Assembly (NCBI GenBank): GCA_937900415.1
Contig: CALCEY010000005.1
Coordinates: forward strand, 1-64,000
Source: an uncultured Clostridia bacterium
GTDB taxonomy: Bacteria; Bacillota; Clostridia; Peptostreptococcales; Anaerovoracaceae
Reading direction: 5' to 3'
DNA length: 64,000 nt
Part shown: positions 53,272 to 61,552 of the stretch, one piece after another
Numbering within the stretch: the first letter of the stretch is position 1
Layout: each line of letters opens with the position of its first letter
Notes under the pieces: model-generated
Seen by the model: the letters and a program-made list of their open reading frames with translations, nothing else
Told to the model about the DNA's origin: nothing
The model's database searches: none
Translations under genes and position numbers: made by a program

Positions 53272-54318
53272 TTATCCTCTTCTCTTGGACTTTCTCGTAT
53301 AAACCTTGAGCTTTTCTATATCCTCAAGAGCCTTGCCTGTTCCTACGGCTACGGCCTCAAAGGAATTTTCCGATATTGCCACGTCCATATCTGTTTTTTT
53401 CTTTATAAGCTTATCAAGGTTATAGATATTTGCGCCGCCTCCCGAAAGCAGCATTCCGTTTTCGGCAATATCTGCCGCAATTTCCGGCGGAGCCTTCTCA
53501 ATAGTATTCTTTACAGCGTCGACAATCATATCCATTGCCTCCTGCAAAGCTATCATCATGTCCTTGTTAGTGACTTCCAACGTCTTCGGAAGTCCTGAAA
53601 TTATGTCTCTTCCTCTGGCGTTCATTGTCTTGATTATTTCATTTCCAAACTCATCTTCATCCATGCACGCACATCCTATGTTTATCTTAAGCTCTTCGGC
53701 AGTTTTTTCTCCTATCAGCAGAGCATGGCGTTTTCTCATATACTGCACTATTGATTCATTGAATTTATCTCCTGCGTGACGTATGGAAGTGCTGGAAACT
53801 ATGCCTCCCAAAGCTATAATAGCCACGTCGGTTGTTCCTCCTCCTATATCCGCAATCATGCAGCCTGTGGTTCCGTCTACAGGAAGTCCTGAACCTATTG
53901 CCGCAGCCATAGGTTCGTCCATGATATATACCTCGCTGGCTCCCATGTTTCTTACAACTTCCTCCACTGCACGGCGCTCAACTTCAGTTACGCCCGTAGG
54001 AACGCCTACAGCTACTCTGAAATTTTTTATCTTGTTGCTCTTGATTGCTCTTTCAAGAAAGGTTTTGAGCATATCGGCCGTTTTGTCGAAATCGGAAATA
54101 ACTCCGTCCTGAAGCGGCCTTACGACATTTATGTTTCTGGGCGCTTTTCCCAGCATGGCTTTGGCTTCGGCGCCTACAGCCAATATTTTATGCGTGTCTG
54201 CGTCCGCAGCGATTACAGAAGGCTCATTGAGAATTATTCCGCTGTCCTTTTCGTATATAAGCGTATTTGCAGTGCCAAGGTCAATACCGATATCTTTTGG
54301 TCTAAAAAAACTAAACAT
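53272..54318 (-). CDS. mreB: Rod shape-determining actin homologue MreB
   Basis: 348 residues. The actin-fold phosphate loops are GIDLGTANTLIYEKDSGI at the N-terminus and DIGGGTTDVAII near 165; an adenosine motif LSGGGANIYNLD is near 290. It forms membrane-bound filaments that direct lateral wall synthesis. Eight bases precede mreC and 28 bases follow radC. Mbl is a possible alternative name, but the mreC-mreD linkage supports MreB. Confidence 0.96.
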   Translation of the reverse strand: MFSFFRPKDIGIDLGTANTLIYEKDSGIILNEPSVIAADADTHKILAVGAEAKAMLGKAPRNINVVRPLQDGVISDFDKTADMLKTFLERAIKSNKIKNFRVAVGVPTGVTEVERRAVEEVVRNMGASEVYIMDEPMAAAIGSGLPVDGTTGCMIADIGGGTTDVAIIALGGIVSSTSIRHAGDKFNESIVQYMRKRHALLIGEKTAEELKINIGCACMDEDEFGNEIIKTMNARGRDIISGLPKTLEVTNKDMMIALQEAMDMIVDAVKNTIEKAPPEIAADIAENGMLLSGGGANIYNLDKLIKKKTDMDVAISENSFEAVAVGTGKALEDIEKLKVYTRKSKRRG

Positions 54319-54346
54319 TCTTTTAACTCCTCTTCCAATCCTTTTC

Positions 54347-55024
54347 TTAAATTTTTCCTGTTGATTTTATGCTTATGTACCGTCCGTCGCCTATTATTAT
54401 GTGGTCAAGAACTTTTATACCCAATATGTTGCCGCATGCCACCAGTCTGTCGGTAGTCGCTATATCCTCCCTGCTCGGAGAAGGGTCTCCGCTGGGATGG
54501 TTATGTACGAATACCACGGCGGCGGCGCTCTTTTTTACAGCCTGATTAAACACCTCTCTCGGGTGTACGATAGTGCTGGTAAGTTCTCCTACGGAAATCG
54601 TCTCAGACGAGATTACTTTTCCCTTGGAATCCAAAAGCAGCGCCTTAAAAAATTCCTTTTTCTTATGGCGCAGTTCCTCCATAAAAAGCATCGCAACATC
54701 CTCGTCGCTTTCTATCCTGCTGCCTTTTGGAGCAGGTCTTGCGGCGATTCTGCGCCCCAATTCTACCGCAGCCATTATTCTTGCCGCTTTTGAACTGCCT
54801 ATTCCCTTTATGGACATAAGTTCCTGTGCGGAAGTCTCTCTGAGATAGCTTATTCCGCTCGCGTCTTTGGCTAAGACTTCCTCAGCAAGCGCCATCGCAG
54901 ATTTTTCTCTGGTTCCTGAATTTATGAGCAAAGCCAGAAGTTCTCCGTTGGACAGACTTTCTATACCCATGGACAAGCTTTTTTCCACAGGCCTCTCTTC
55001 TTCGGGCAAATATTTGATCTTCAT
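54347..55024 (-). CDS. radC: RadC-family JAB domain protein
   Basis: 225 residues. An N-terminal helix-hairpin-helix (about 50-90, SIKGIGSSKAARIMAAVEL) is followed by the JAMM metal site HNHPSGDPSPSREDIATTD near 175. Despite the name a direct role in repair has not been shown for the family. It precedes mreB in many Firmicutes and is first in this operon. Confidence 0.95.
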   Translation of the reverse strand: MKIKYLPEEERPVEKSLSMGIESLSNGELLALLINSGTREKSAMALAEEVLAKDASGISYLRETSAQELMSIKGIGSSKAARIMAAVELGRRIAARPAPKGSRIESDEDVAMLFMEELRHKKKEFFKALLLDSKGKVISSETISVGELTSTIVHPREVFNQAVKKSAAAVVFVHNHPSGDPSPSREDIATTDRLVACGNILGIKVLDHIIIGDGRYISIKSTGKI

Positions 55025-55097
55025 ACTCTTCTCCTCTCAAAATATGAAGAAAACCTTCTGCCCAAAACTTAATTCAAAATGTATATGATTATTTAAA

Positions 55098-55126
55098 ATT
55101 ATATCATTTTTTGTAAACAAGTACAA
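55098..55126 (-). promoter_or_regulatory. Promoter of the radC-mre-minD operon
   Basis: -35 TTGTAC (55121-55126), a 17-base spacer and -10 TATAAT (55098-55103) with TG one base upstream (extended -10), about 75 bases before the radC start. Confidence 0.78.
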
Positions 55127-55203
55127 GTGATGGTTAGGTAATAATTTTTGATGTTTCGGTCATAATATTCATGTAAAATTAAAAGCAAGGAGGAGTTAAA
55201 TTT

Positions 55204-55371
55204 ATGAGCTGCAAAAATAATCAGACGATCAGATGTACGGTTGATCAGTGCAAATTCCATGAGAAAACAGAAAATCTCTGTTCTCTGGACGCCATTACGG
55301 TCGGAACTCACGAAGCTAATCCAAGCATGGAACAGTGTACCGACTGCCTGTCGTTCGAGCAGGGAAGATAG
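55204..55371 (+). CDS. DUF1540 domain small protein
   Basis: 55 residues. Six cysteines fall in the DUF1540 pattern: CTVDQCKFH near residue 11, CSLD near 26 and CTDC near 46, with the typical ITVGTHEA middle. It is probably a small metal-binding protein; the role is unknown, and members are frequent in spore formers. A perfect AGGAGG precedes the ATG. It stands between the mre operon and sigK, on the sigK strand. Confidence 0.9.
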   Translation: MSCKNNQTIRCTVDQCKFHEKTENLCSLDAITVGTHEANPSMEQCTDCLSFEQGR

Positions 55372-55420
55372 TATTTAAAATCCGCCCCCTACTGCATTAA
55401 AACTTTGCTCTTTCAAATAG

Positions 55421-55452
55421 GTACTGGCACTTTTTCACATTGCCAGGCACCG
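55421..55452. repeat. REP-like palindrome (GGTxCTGGCA ... TGCCAGGCACC)
   Basis: An imperfect inverted repeat with an 11-base T/C-rich loop lies between the DUF1540 gene and sigK. The arms differ by one deletion and one change. It has no T run, so it is a poor terminator. It looks like a dispersed intergenic element, which needs copies elsewhere to be confirmed. Confidence 0.4.
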
Positions 55453-55502
55453 GACATCTTAAGAGCGCATATAGTTTTAATCTATAGAGGGGGTTTACAT
55501 AA

Positions 55503-56144
55503 ATGAGCAGTTCTTTTCCAAATCCACTTTCAGAAAAAGAAGAGCAATATTACGTAAAACGGCTGGAAAAAAATGACTGCAATGCTCGAGCCGTATTGAT
55601 AGAAAGGAATCTCAGGCTGGTAGCCCATATCGCAAAAAAATATACCGGACCGGGAACCAATCAGGACGACTTGATTTCCATAGGAACCATAGGCCTTATA
55701 AAGGCAGTCAACACCTATTCCGGCAAAAAGTCTACCAGACTTGCCACCTATGCGGCAAAGTGCATAGAAAACGAAATACTGATGAGTATAAGAGCTTCCA
55801 AGCGCGTGAAGCAGGAAATATCCCTCAGCCTGCCAATAGGCGTAGATAAGGACGGTAATGAAATAAGCCTCAACGATATACTTGGTACTGATCCTGATGA
55901 AATAATCGACTCCATAAGCATGAAAATACAAGTGGGGCAGCTTTACGACGCGATCAAGGATGCCTTAACAGAGAGAGAACGAACTGTCGTAATGTGGCGT
56001 TACGGCCTTGCCGGCAAGGAGGCCCTGCCCCAGAGAGAAATAGCCAAAGCGCTCGGAATAAGCCGTTCCTACGTTTCAAGGATAGAAAAAAAGGCTCTGG
56101 AAAAGCTTAAGGATTTTTTGAAAGAAAGTCAGCCGCAGCCTTAA
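55503..56144 (+). CDS. sigK: Sporulation sigma factor, SigK type, without pro-sequence
   Basis: 213 residues. Region 2 has ISIGTIGLIKAVNTYSG with TYAAKCIENEILMSIR, and region 4 is REIAKALGISRSYVSRIEKK. SigK and SigE are close relatives; FPNPLSEKEEQYY, RLVAHIAKK and PIGVDKDGNEISL fit SigK better. It has no N-terminal pro-sequence, and an in-frame TAA lies immediately before the ATG, so none can be encoded. The gene is intact, with no skin-type interruption. AGAGGGGG precedes the ATG. The last 38 bases overlap the 3' end of the convergent PBP gene. Confidence 0.88.
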   Translation: MSSSFPNPLSEKEEQYYVKRLEKNDCNARAVLIERNLRLVAHIAKKYTGPGTNQDDLISIGTIGLIKAVNTYSGKKSTRLATYAAKCIENEILMSIRASKRVKQEISLSLPIGVDKDGNEISLNDILGTDPDEIIDSISMKIQVGQLYDAIKDALTERERTVVMWRYGLAGKEALPQREIAKALGISRSYVSRIEKKALEKLKDFLKESQPQP

Positions 56145-57720
56145 ATACAGGCATCGCCGTCGCAGAGCCTGAATCGCCGCGCTCCGCAAGCACCGTAATT
56201 ACATAACGGTTTCCTCCGCAGTCGAAATATCCGGTAAACCAGCAGTTCTTGACATCTTGATCTTCCCAGACAGCTTCCGCCGTTCCCGTCTTTCCCCGGA
56301 CAGGAAGCTGCCAGCTGCCGGCGCCAGTGCCGCTTTTCATTACGTCTCTAAGCATTGAATCCAGCTTATCAGCTGTTTCTGCCGATATTATCCGCTTTCC
56401 GGGAGCCTTCCCCTCATCGTTTTTAATAACAGGCTCCACGTCTCTTCCTCCGCAGGCGACTATGGCAGTCATCCTTGCTATCTGCATAGGCGTAGTAAGA
56501 ATGGCTCCCTGACCGATTGAAATGTTTGTAATATCCCACGGGCCCACCTTTTCTTCAGGAGGAATATACCCCGTCGTTTCTCCGGGATAGTCCTTTAAGG
56601 CTTTACTTCCAAGTCCCAGCCTTGCAGCCGTTTTCACGATTTCCCCACAGCCAGTCATTTGCCCCAGCTGTGCAAAATAACAGTTACAGGAGCATGACAT
56701 AGCCTGGTTCATATTGAGTTCCCCGTGCCCCTCTTCCTCGGCTGCGGTACATTTCACCGTCACACCTTCCACCGTTATCTGTCCGTCGCACCGGAAAACC
56801 TGATTCTCGTCGCAAACTCCGCTTTCAAGGGCTGCTATAGCTGTAACTATTTTAAACACTGAACCGGGGGCATAGGCGCCCTGCGTAGCCTTATCTATAA
56901 GACAATCGCCTTTCTCCAGATATGCAGCTATGTCATTGGGATTAAAATCAGGATATGACGCCCATGCCATAATCTCGCCCGTATCGGAATTAAGAACTAT
57001 TACAGCCCCGCCTTCGCCTGCTTCCGCAAGAGCGCTCTCACATACATGCTGCAAACGCCTGTCTATAGTGGTAGTTACCGCCCTTGTTCTCATGGATACA
57101 GCCTGATTGAAATTGTCTGCCGCCTCCGCCGCCGTAGTTACGAAAGGGGCTATTCCCTTCAATATGTTTCCTGCTCCGTCAGCCCAGACTGTAAGAGTAT
57201 CTCCGTCGTCGGCCAGCTCCTCCTGACACATCAGCTCAAGGCCGGAAACGCCTATGTTTTCATCCTTATTCAAATAACCTATCAAATGGCAGGCTATCTG
57301 GTCATCAGCATATCTGGAGCGGCTTTGAAACACATATGCTCCGTATTTTTCCTTAAGAAAATCGTTGGTTTCCTCGTTATATCTTTCCATACGATAAACG
57401 TAATACGACGATGAACTTTTAGCAAGCTGTCTGCCGTCGCTCTCCTCCATGAGCCTTTCAAGCTCCGCGTCTTTCTTTTTCTTGTTTATGATATAATAAT
57501 ACTGTCTGGTTCCTCCGGTCAGCGGCCTTAGATTTCTGTCCAGTATAACGCCCCTGTTATCAAGTCCCTCTATCTGTATTTCATACTGCGAAACAGCAGC
57601 CTGCGCCAGCTCGTCATGGCAGCTTATCTGTATATACCAGACTCTTACCGCCAGCAAAGCCATAACAAGGGTGAACACTGTCAAAACAATTTTTATCCGT
57701 CTGTTGTTAAGTCCTTCCAT
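56107..57720 (-). CDS. Class B penicillin-binding protein (FtsI/SpoVD-like)
   Basis: About 537 residues from ATG 57720, with GGAGG seven bases upstream; a start 132 bases earlier would overlap cmk and lacks a site. One N-terminal membrane helix (residues 10-30), a dimerisation domain, then the transpeptidase with SxxK PGSVFKIVT, SCNCYF and KTGTAEA. It lacks C-terminal PASTA domains. Overlap with sigK and the nearby sporulation genes suggest, but do not prove, a role in spore cortex or septum synthesis. It follows cmk on the same strand. Confidence 0.9.
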   Translation of the reverse strand: MEGLNNRRIKIVLTVFTLVMALLAVRVWYIQISCHDELAQAAVSQYEIQIEGLDNRGVILDRNLRPLTGGTRQYYYIINKKKKDAELERLMEESDGRQLAKSSSSYYVYRMERYNEETNDFLKEKYGAYVFQSRSRYADDQIACHLIGYLNKDENIGVSGLELMCQEELADDGDTLTVWADGAGNILKGIAPFVTTAAEAADNFNQAVSMRTRAVTTTIDRRLQHVCESALAEAGEGGAVIVLNSDTGEIMAWASYPDFNPNDIAAYLEKGDCLIDKATQGAYAPGSVFKIVTAIAALESGVCDENQVFRCDGQITVEGVTVKCTAAEEEGHGELNMNQAMSCSCNCYFAQLGQMTGCGEIVKTAARLGLGSKALKDYPGETTGYIPPEEKVGPWDITNISIGQGAILTTPMQIARMTAIVACGGRDVEPVIKNDEGKAPGKRIISAETADKLDSMLRDVMKSGTGAGSWQLPVRGKTGTAEAVWEDQDVKNCWFTGYFDCGGNRYVITVLAERGDSGSATAMPVFKAAADFLSKNP

Positions 57721-57723
57721 AAG

Positions 57724-57759
57724 AAAACCTCCAACAGTATTTTCCCCGCCGGAGGTTTT
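57724..57759 (-). promoter_or_regulatory. Hairpin that hides the PBP ribosome binding site
   Basis: On the mRNA, AAAACCTCC (57751-57759) pairs perfectly with GGAGGTTTT (57724-57732) across an 18-base loop. The second arm contains the only ribosome binding site of the PBP gene and ends three bases before the ATG. The fold would block initiation unless melted, or would act as a weak terminator (four Ts). Confidence 0.6.
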
Positions 57760-57827
57760 TATTATTCTCTTTATTTTTTTCAGTACCGTCTCCTGTTTTC
57801 TGAGCTTCCGTACTCGTATTCCCGAGA

Positions 57828-58484
57828 CTACAGCTTGCGGACCTTGCCGCATATATAATCTCTCACCTGTTCTATGGACATTCCGGTCGTATCTATTTCC
57901 TCTGCGTCTTCTGCTTTAACGAGGGGACTTGCCTCTCTGCTCATATCATTATGATCCCTCTCTCTTATGGCCTTCAAAACATCTTCAAAAGTGGTTTTTT
58001 CGCCCTTTTCGATAAGTTCCTTATACCTCCTCGCAGCCCGTTCCTCATCGGAAGCCGTGATAAAATATTTATATTCCGCATTCGGAAAAACCACAGCGCA
58101 TATATCTCTGCCGTCCATGATTACACTCCTGCTTTCGCCCATCTTCTGCTGAACCCCAACCATTTTTTCCCTGACGAAAGAATAGGCGGAGCATTTTGAC
58201 GCGGCCATGGAAACCTCCGGAGTTCTTATAAGATGACTTACAGCTTGTCCGTCAAGCATTATCTCTCCGTCGCGGATGTCCACATCTGTCACTTTCAAAG
58301 CATCTCTCACAGCGCTTTCATCGCTGAAATCAACATTCATTTTCAGGAGCTTAAGCCCGAAAGCTCTGTACATCGCCCCCGTATCTATATATTCTATATT
58401 AAGCTTTTTAGCCACTGCCTTGGCTACTGTGGATTTTCCTGCTCCACTCGGTCCGTCGACCGCTATCTGAAATATTTTTTCCAT
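57828..58484 (-). CDS. cmk: Cytidylate kinase
   Basis: 218 residues. P-loop DGPSGAGKSTVAKAVAKK is at residues 9-26; YIDTGAMYRAF, MDGRDICAVVFPNAEYKYF and the arginine-rich REDHND-like lid follow. It phosphorylates CMP and dCMP. Its ATG overlaps the nrdR stop by one base, so it is translated with nrdR. Confidence 0.96.
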   Translation of the reverse strand: MEKIFQIAVDGPSGAGKSTVAKAVAKKLNIEYIDTGAMYRAFGLKLLKMNVDFSDESAVRDALKVTDVDIRDGEIMLDGQAVSHLIRTPEVSMAASKCSAYSFVREKMVGVQQKMGESRSVIMDGRDICAVVFPNAEYKYFITASDEERAARRYKELIEKGEKTTFEDVLKAIRERDHNDMSREASPLVKAEDAEEIDTTGMSIEQVRDYICGKVRKL

Positions 58485-58975
58485 TACTGTCTCTTTTCTC
58501 TCTGCGATGACCTCGATGATTTTTTAGGTCCTATGAGTTTTTCTATTTCTTTTATAAACGTATTTACATCAGTAAATTGTCTGTAGACAGACGCAAATCT
58601 GACGTAGGCCACCTCGTCCACATTCTTGAGCTGATTCATTATAAGTTCTCCTATATAATAGCTCTCCACTTCCTTTTCCATGGAATTGCTCAGCGTCTTT
58701 TCTATCTCGTCCGTCATGGATTCCATTTCAGTCATGGGCACGGGACGTTTTTCGCAAGCCTTGATAATTCCGTTCAAGACCTTGCTCCTGTCAAAGGCCT
58801 CCCGCCGGCCGTCCTTCTTAACTACCATCATTATGATTTCTTCGACTTTTTCATAAGTGGTAAATCTCCGGCCGCACTTATCGCAGCCTCTTCTTCTCCT
58901 TATGGCGTGTCCGTCTTCCGTAGGCCTTGAATCTATCACTTTTGTATCATCATTGTTACAAAATGGGCACTTCAT
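58484..58975 (-). CDS. nrdR: Transcriptional repressor NrdR
   Basis: 163 residues from ATG 58975, where AGGAGG lies eight bases upstream; an ATG nine bases earlier overlaps the site. An N-terminal zinc ribbon has CPFC and CDKC cysteine pairs (residues 3-6 and 31-34), followed by the ATP-cone with VVKKDGRREAFDRSKV. It represses ribonucleotide reductase genes according to ATP/dATP. Confidence 0.96.
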   Translation of the reverse strand: MKCPFCNNDDTKVIDSRPTEDGHAIRRRRGCDKCGRRFTTYEKVEEIIMMVVKKDGRREAFDRSKVLNGIIKACEKRPVPMTEMESMTDEIEKTLSNSMEKEVESYYIGELIMNQLKNVDEVAYVRFASVYRQFTDVNTFIKEIEKLIGPKKSSRSSQREKRQ

Positions 58976-59087
58976 AAAAATCACCTCCTGCCGGCATCTT
59001 AAAAATCAGAATGTTTTTCACAAAACATAAAAGCTTTATGAAAACTCTGCTAATTATTATACTACATAACCTAAAAGGCTTGCAAGC

Positions 59088-59330
59088 TTAGAAAGGCCCA
59101 AGATCTACCAATATTACATCGTCTCCTACCGTCCTCACCTTTTCCCACTTTATGACGGTATCTCCTTCTTTTTTTGAAAAAAAGCCCAAAAAACCTTTCC
59201 CCGCAGGAATTACAATGCCATCTATAGCCCCCTTGTCCAAATCAACCTCTATATCATAGACAAATCCAAGACTTTTACCGTCTCCTATGTTTATAACCTC
59301 TTTGTTCTTTAGCTTGTCTGTACTTATCAT
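59088..59330 (-). CDS. ylmC: YlmC/YmxH family PRC-barrel protein
   Basis: 80 residues. PRC-barrel segments ELKNKEVINIGDGKSLGFVYD-like and DGIVIPAGKGFLGFF are clear. It is a conserved sporulation-associated small protein of unknown mechanism; it often lies between sigG and nrdR in clostridia, as here next to nrdR. GGGGGAGG precedes the ATG. Confidence 0.88.
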   Translation of the reverse strand: MISTDKLKNKEVINIGDGKSLGFVYDIEVDLDKGAIDGIVIPAGKGFLGFFSKKEGDTVIKWEKVRTVGDDVILVDLGPF

Positions 59331-59416
59331 CTTTCATACCTCCCCCTTTTAAGCAAAGTATATTCACAAGCAGATATGATTATGAATAAAACTAAATATA
59401 AGAGTTTCCCTTTACA

Positions 59417-59475
59417 AAAGGACAAGCCGCCCTTGTCCGCCGATTTAAGCCGGCAGTTTGAGCAGCTTGTCCTTT
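59417..59475. terminator. Stem-loop after the AGCS symporter with alternative pairings
   Basis: AAAGGACAAGC (59417-59427) can pair with GCTTGTCCTTT (59465-59475) or, more locally, with a second CTTGTCC near 59432. The outer hairpin contains a GCCG/CGGC inner stem. It probably terminates the symporter mRNA on the minus strand. Confidence 0.55.
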
Positions 59476-59497
59476 GAAATATATGAATTGTAATCTT

Positions 59498-60931
59498 TTA
59501 TTTTATCAGCGACGGGTCTTCCTTGAGCCTCTTGAAGAAGGATTTCGTCTCAGCGACTACCACTCCGTTAAGTGCTAAAAGACCTATCAGGTTAGGTATC
59601 GCCATAAATCCGTTGAGGATTTCTGCAATCGTCCATACGGCCGAAACTGTGAGAAACGGACCTGCCAGTACCGCTAAAACATACAGCCATTTGAAAGTTT
59701 TCTGCGCCGATATGCTTCCCTTTGTCAAATATGCAAGACATCTTTCCGAATAGTAATCCCAGCCTAAAATCGTCGTAAAGGCGAAAAAGGTCAGGCAAAG
59801 CATCAACACGAATGAACCTGCGCTCTCACTCCACGGAAGACCTTCGCCGAAAGCGTTGGCAGTTATCTCAGCGCCCTCTATATTCTTATCCGCCGCCGTA
59901 CTTAGAGAATTGGTAACAAGTATAGTAAGTCCCGTCATCATACAAACTATTATCGTATCAATAAAAGTACCTGTCATAGTTATAAGGCCCTGTCTTACAG
60001 GTTCTTTGGTTTTTGCGGCAGCCGCAGCTATAGGCGCGGAGCCGAGACCGGCTTCGTTGGAAAATACACCTCTTGCTACTCCTTTTTGCATCGCTATGAA
60101 CAAGGCGCCCATCGTTCCGCCTGCTACGGCGTCAAGTCCAAAGGCGCTGCGGAAAATAGAGGCAAAAGCGCCCGGTATTTCCGAAGCGTTAGTCACCAAA
60201 ATCGCTATGCAGACTCCTACGTACAAAATCGCCATGAAAGGAACTACTATCGTAGTAACGCCGGCTATTCTCTGAATACCTCCGATTACAACAAGCGCTA
60301 CCGCCAACGTTACGACTGCGGCTGAAATAACCGTCGCCCACGTATAACTCGTATCTCCTATGGAAAAAGCGATGTTAGCCTTCTCAGGATCAAAATAATT
60401 CTGCACTGCGACTGCAATTCCGTTGACCTGCGTCATCGTTCCTATTCCCAGAAGTCCGGCTCCTATTCCGAAAATCGCAAAAAGCTTGGCAAGCCAGCGC
60501 CATTTTCGTCCCATCCCCTTTTCTATGTATAGAAAAGGACCTCCTAGAGCTGTTCCCTTATCATCTATAGTCCTGTATTTAACTGCAAGAAGTCCCTCCG
60601 CATACTTCGTCGCCATTCCCAAACAGGCCGCGACAAACATCCAGAACAACGCTCCCGGACCGCCTGCCATCATAGCTCCCGCTACGCCTACTATATTTCC
60701 TGTTCCTATAGTAGCTGCAAGCGCTGTGCAAAGCGCGCCAAAGCTGGATACCTCTCCTTCGCCGCCATCTTCATTCCTTACCGTCAGCCTGAGCGCCAGT
60801 CCCAGTTTTCTGAACTGGAGCCCTCCCATCCTTACCGTGAGCAGAATTCCCGTGCCCATTATAAGGCAAAGCATAGGCACACCCCAAGCAAAGTCATTGA
60901 TATGACCTAAAATTTCATTGAACTTATCCAT
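59498..60931 (-). CDS. Sodium:alanine/glycine symporter (AGCS family)
   Basis: 477 residues. About eleven membrane segments follow the short start MDKFNEILGHINDFAWG. The AGCS signatures ALAATIGTGNIVGVAGAMM near 80 and GVARGVFSNEAGLGSAPI near 290 are clear. It takes up glycine or alanine with sodium. A start further upstream at 61234 would run through the riboswitch and terminator and is an artefact; the ATG at 60931 has GGGAAGAG upstream. Controlled by a glycine riboswitch. Confidence 0.95.
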   Translation of the reverse strand: MDKFNEILGHINDFAWGVPMLCLIMGTGILLTVRMGGLQFRKLGLALRLTVRNEDGGEGEVSSFGALCTALAATIGTGNIVGVAGAMMAGGPGALFWMFVAACLGMATKYAEGLLAVKYRTIDDKGTALGGPFLYIEKGMGRKWRWLAKLFAIFGIGAGLLGIGTMTQVNGIAVAVQNYFDPEKANIAFSIGDTSYTWATVISAAVVTLAVALVVIGGIQRIAGVTTIVVPFMAILYVGVCIAILVTNASEIPGAFASIFRSAFGLDAVAGGTMGALFIAMQKGVARGVFSNEAGLGSAPIAAAAAKTKEPVRQGLITMTGTFIDTIIVCMMTGLTILVTNSLSTAADKNIEGAEITANAFGEGLPWSESAGSFVLMLCLTFFAFTTILGWDYYSERCLAYLTKGSISAQKTFKWLYVLAVLAGPFLTVSAVWTIAEILNGFMAIPNLIGLLALNGVVVAETKSFFKRLKEDPSLIK

Positions 60932-61030
60932 TTTCTCTTCCCTCTTTCTCCGCTCCCGGACGGTTTTTGCCCAAATATCTCGTCCGTTCTTCTCCTTCTT
61001 TGGCAACTGCCTTAAGGAGCGGCGTTTAAC

Positions 61031-61065
61031 AAAATAAAAAGCCCGGATTACTACTATCCCGGCTT
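61031..61065 (-). terminator. Expression-platform terminator of the glycine riboswitch
   Basis: AAGCCGGGAT pairs with ATCCGGGCTT (one mismatch) across a short loop, followed by TTTTTATTTT on the minus strand. It lies between the aptamer and the symporter start. Confidence 0.8.
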
Positions 61066-61113
61066 CCAGAGAGATGTGACAAAAGCTATTTCCCAAGAAT
61101 AAGCTATCAGTTG

Positions 61114-61208
61114 TATGCTCTGTCCTCTTTGCCTGAGATATCGCGGTCGGGCTTTGCATGTCCCAGTCGTTTAAACCTTCGGCGACCTTTCGGTTCTCTC
61201 CAGAGAGT
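61114..61208 (-). ncRNA. Glycine riboswitch aptamer
   Basis: Minus-strand sequence follows the gcvT motif: CTCTGGAGAGAACCG, then a GCCGAAGG segment, and finally CTCAGGCAAAGAGGACAGAG. The conserved GGAGAG and CAGGCAAAnnGGACAGAG strands are both present. A single aptamer is visible. Glycine riboswitches normally turn on catabolic gcv genes; before an AGCS symporter they often turn transport down when glycine is high. A terminator follows, so control is at transcription. Confidence 0.92.
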
Positions 61209-61275
61209 ATAATAGTTAGCAGACGCTGTACCACAAACGCGGCTTACGCCTCATATGACGATTTATTACATCAAT

Positions 61276-61305
61276 ATAATACCATACTTTTGTTGTGTTT
61301 GGCAA
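61276..61305 (-). promoter_or_regulatory. Promoter of the riboswitch-symporter transcript
   Basis: -35 TTGCCA (61300-61305), an 18-base spacer and -10 TATTAT (61276-61281). Transcription from about 61268 would leave 60 bases before the aptamer. Confidence 0.6.
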
Positions 61306-61552
61306 GTTTTTTGTAAACTGTTTTACCTTTTCAGACACTCAGCCTTTTCTGTTTTTCCTCCCGGGCTTTGCCTCGGACAAGAGGTTTCCCGCCTGTTGAG
61401 CAATACTCCTCTTATGTTTATCGGAAAATTCCTCCTTACTATATGGCGGCTTGCTTATAGCAAAAAAGAATTCTGAAAAATTTCAAAATTCTTTTTTATG
61501 ATTTTCATTGATGTTCATTTTATCCGTTCTGCCGTCCTCGGGATTAAGTTTG

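Noticed and set aside
55425..55446. Sigma-54-like CTGGCAC...TTGCC before sigK
   Set aside because: Distance between GG and GC is 14 instead of 10 bases, so it cannot be a -24/-12 promoter; it is part of the palindrome.
57721..57852. N-terminal extension of the SpoVD-like PBP
   Set aside because: Overlaps cmk, lacks a ribosome site and contains the regulatory hairpin; the start at 57720 fits the membrane helix position.
60932..61234. N-terminal extension of the AGCS symporter
   Set aside because: Codons correspond to the glycine riboswitch, its terminator and the leader; the family start is at 60931.
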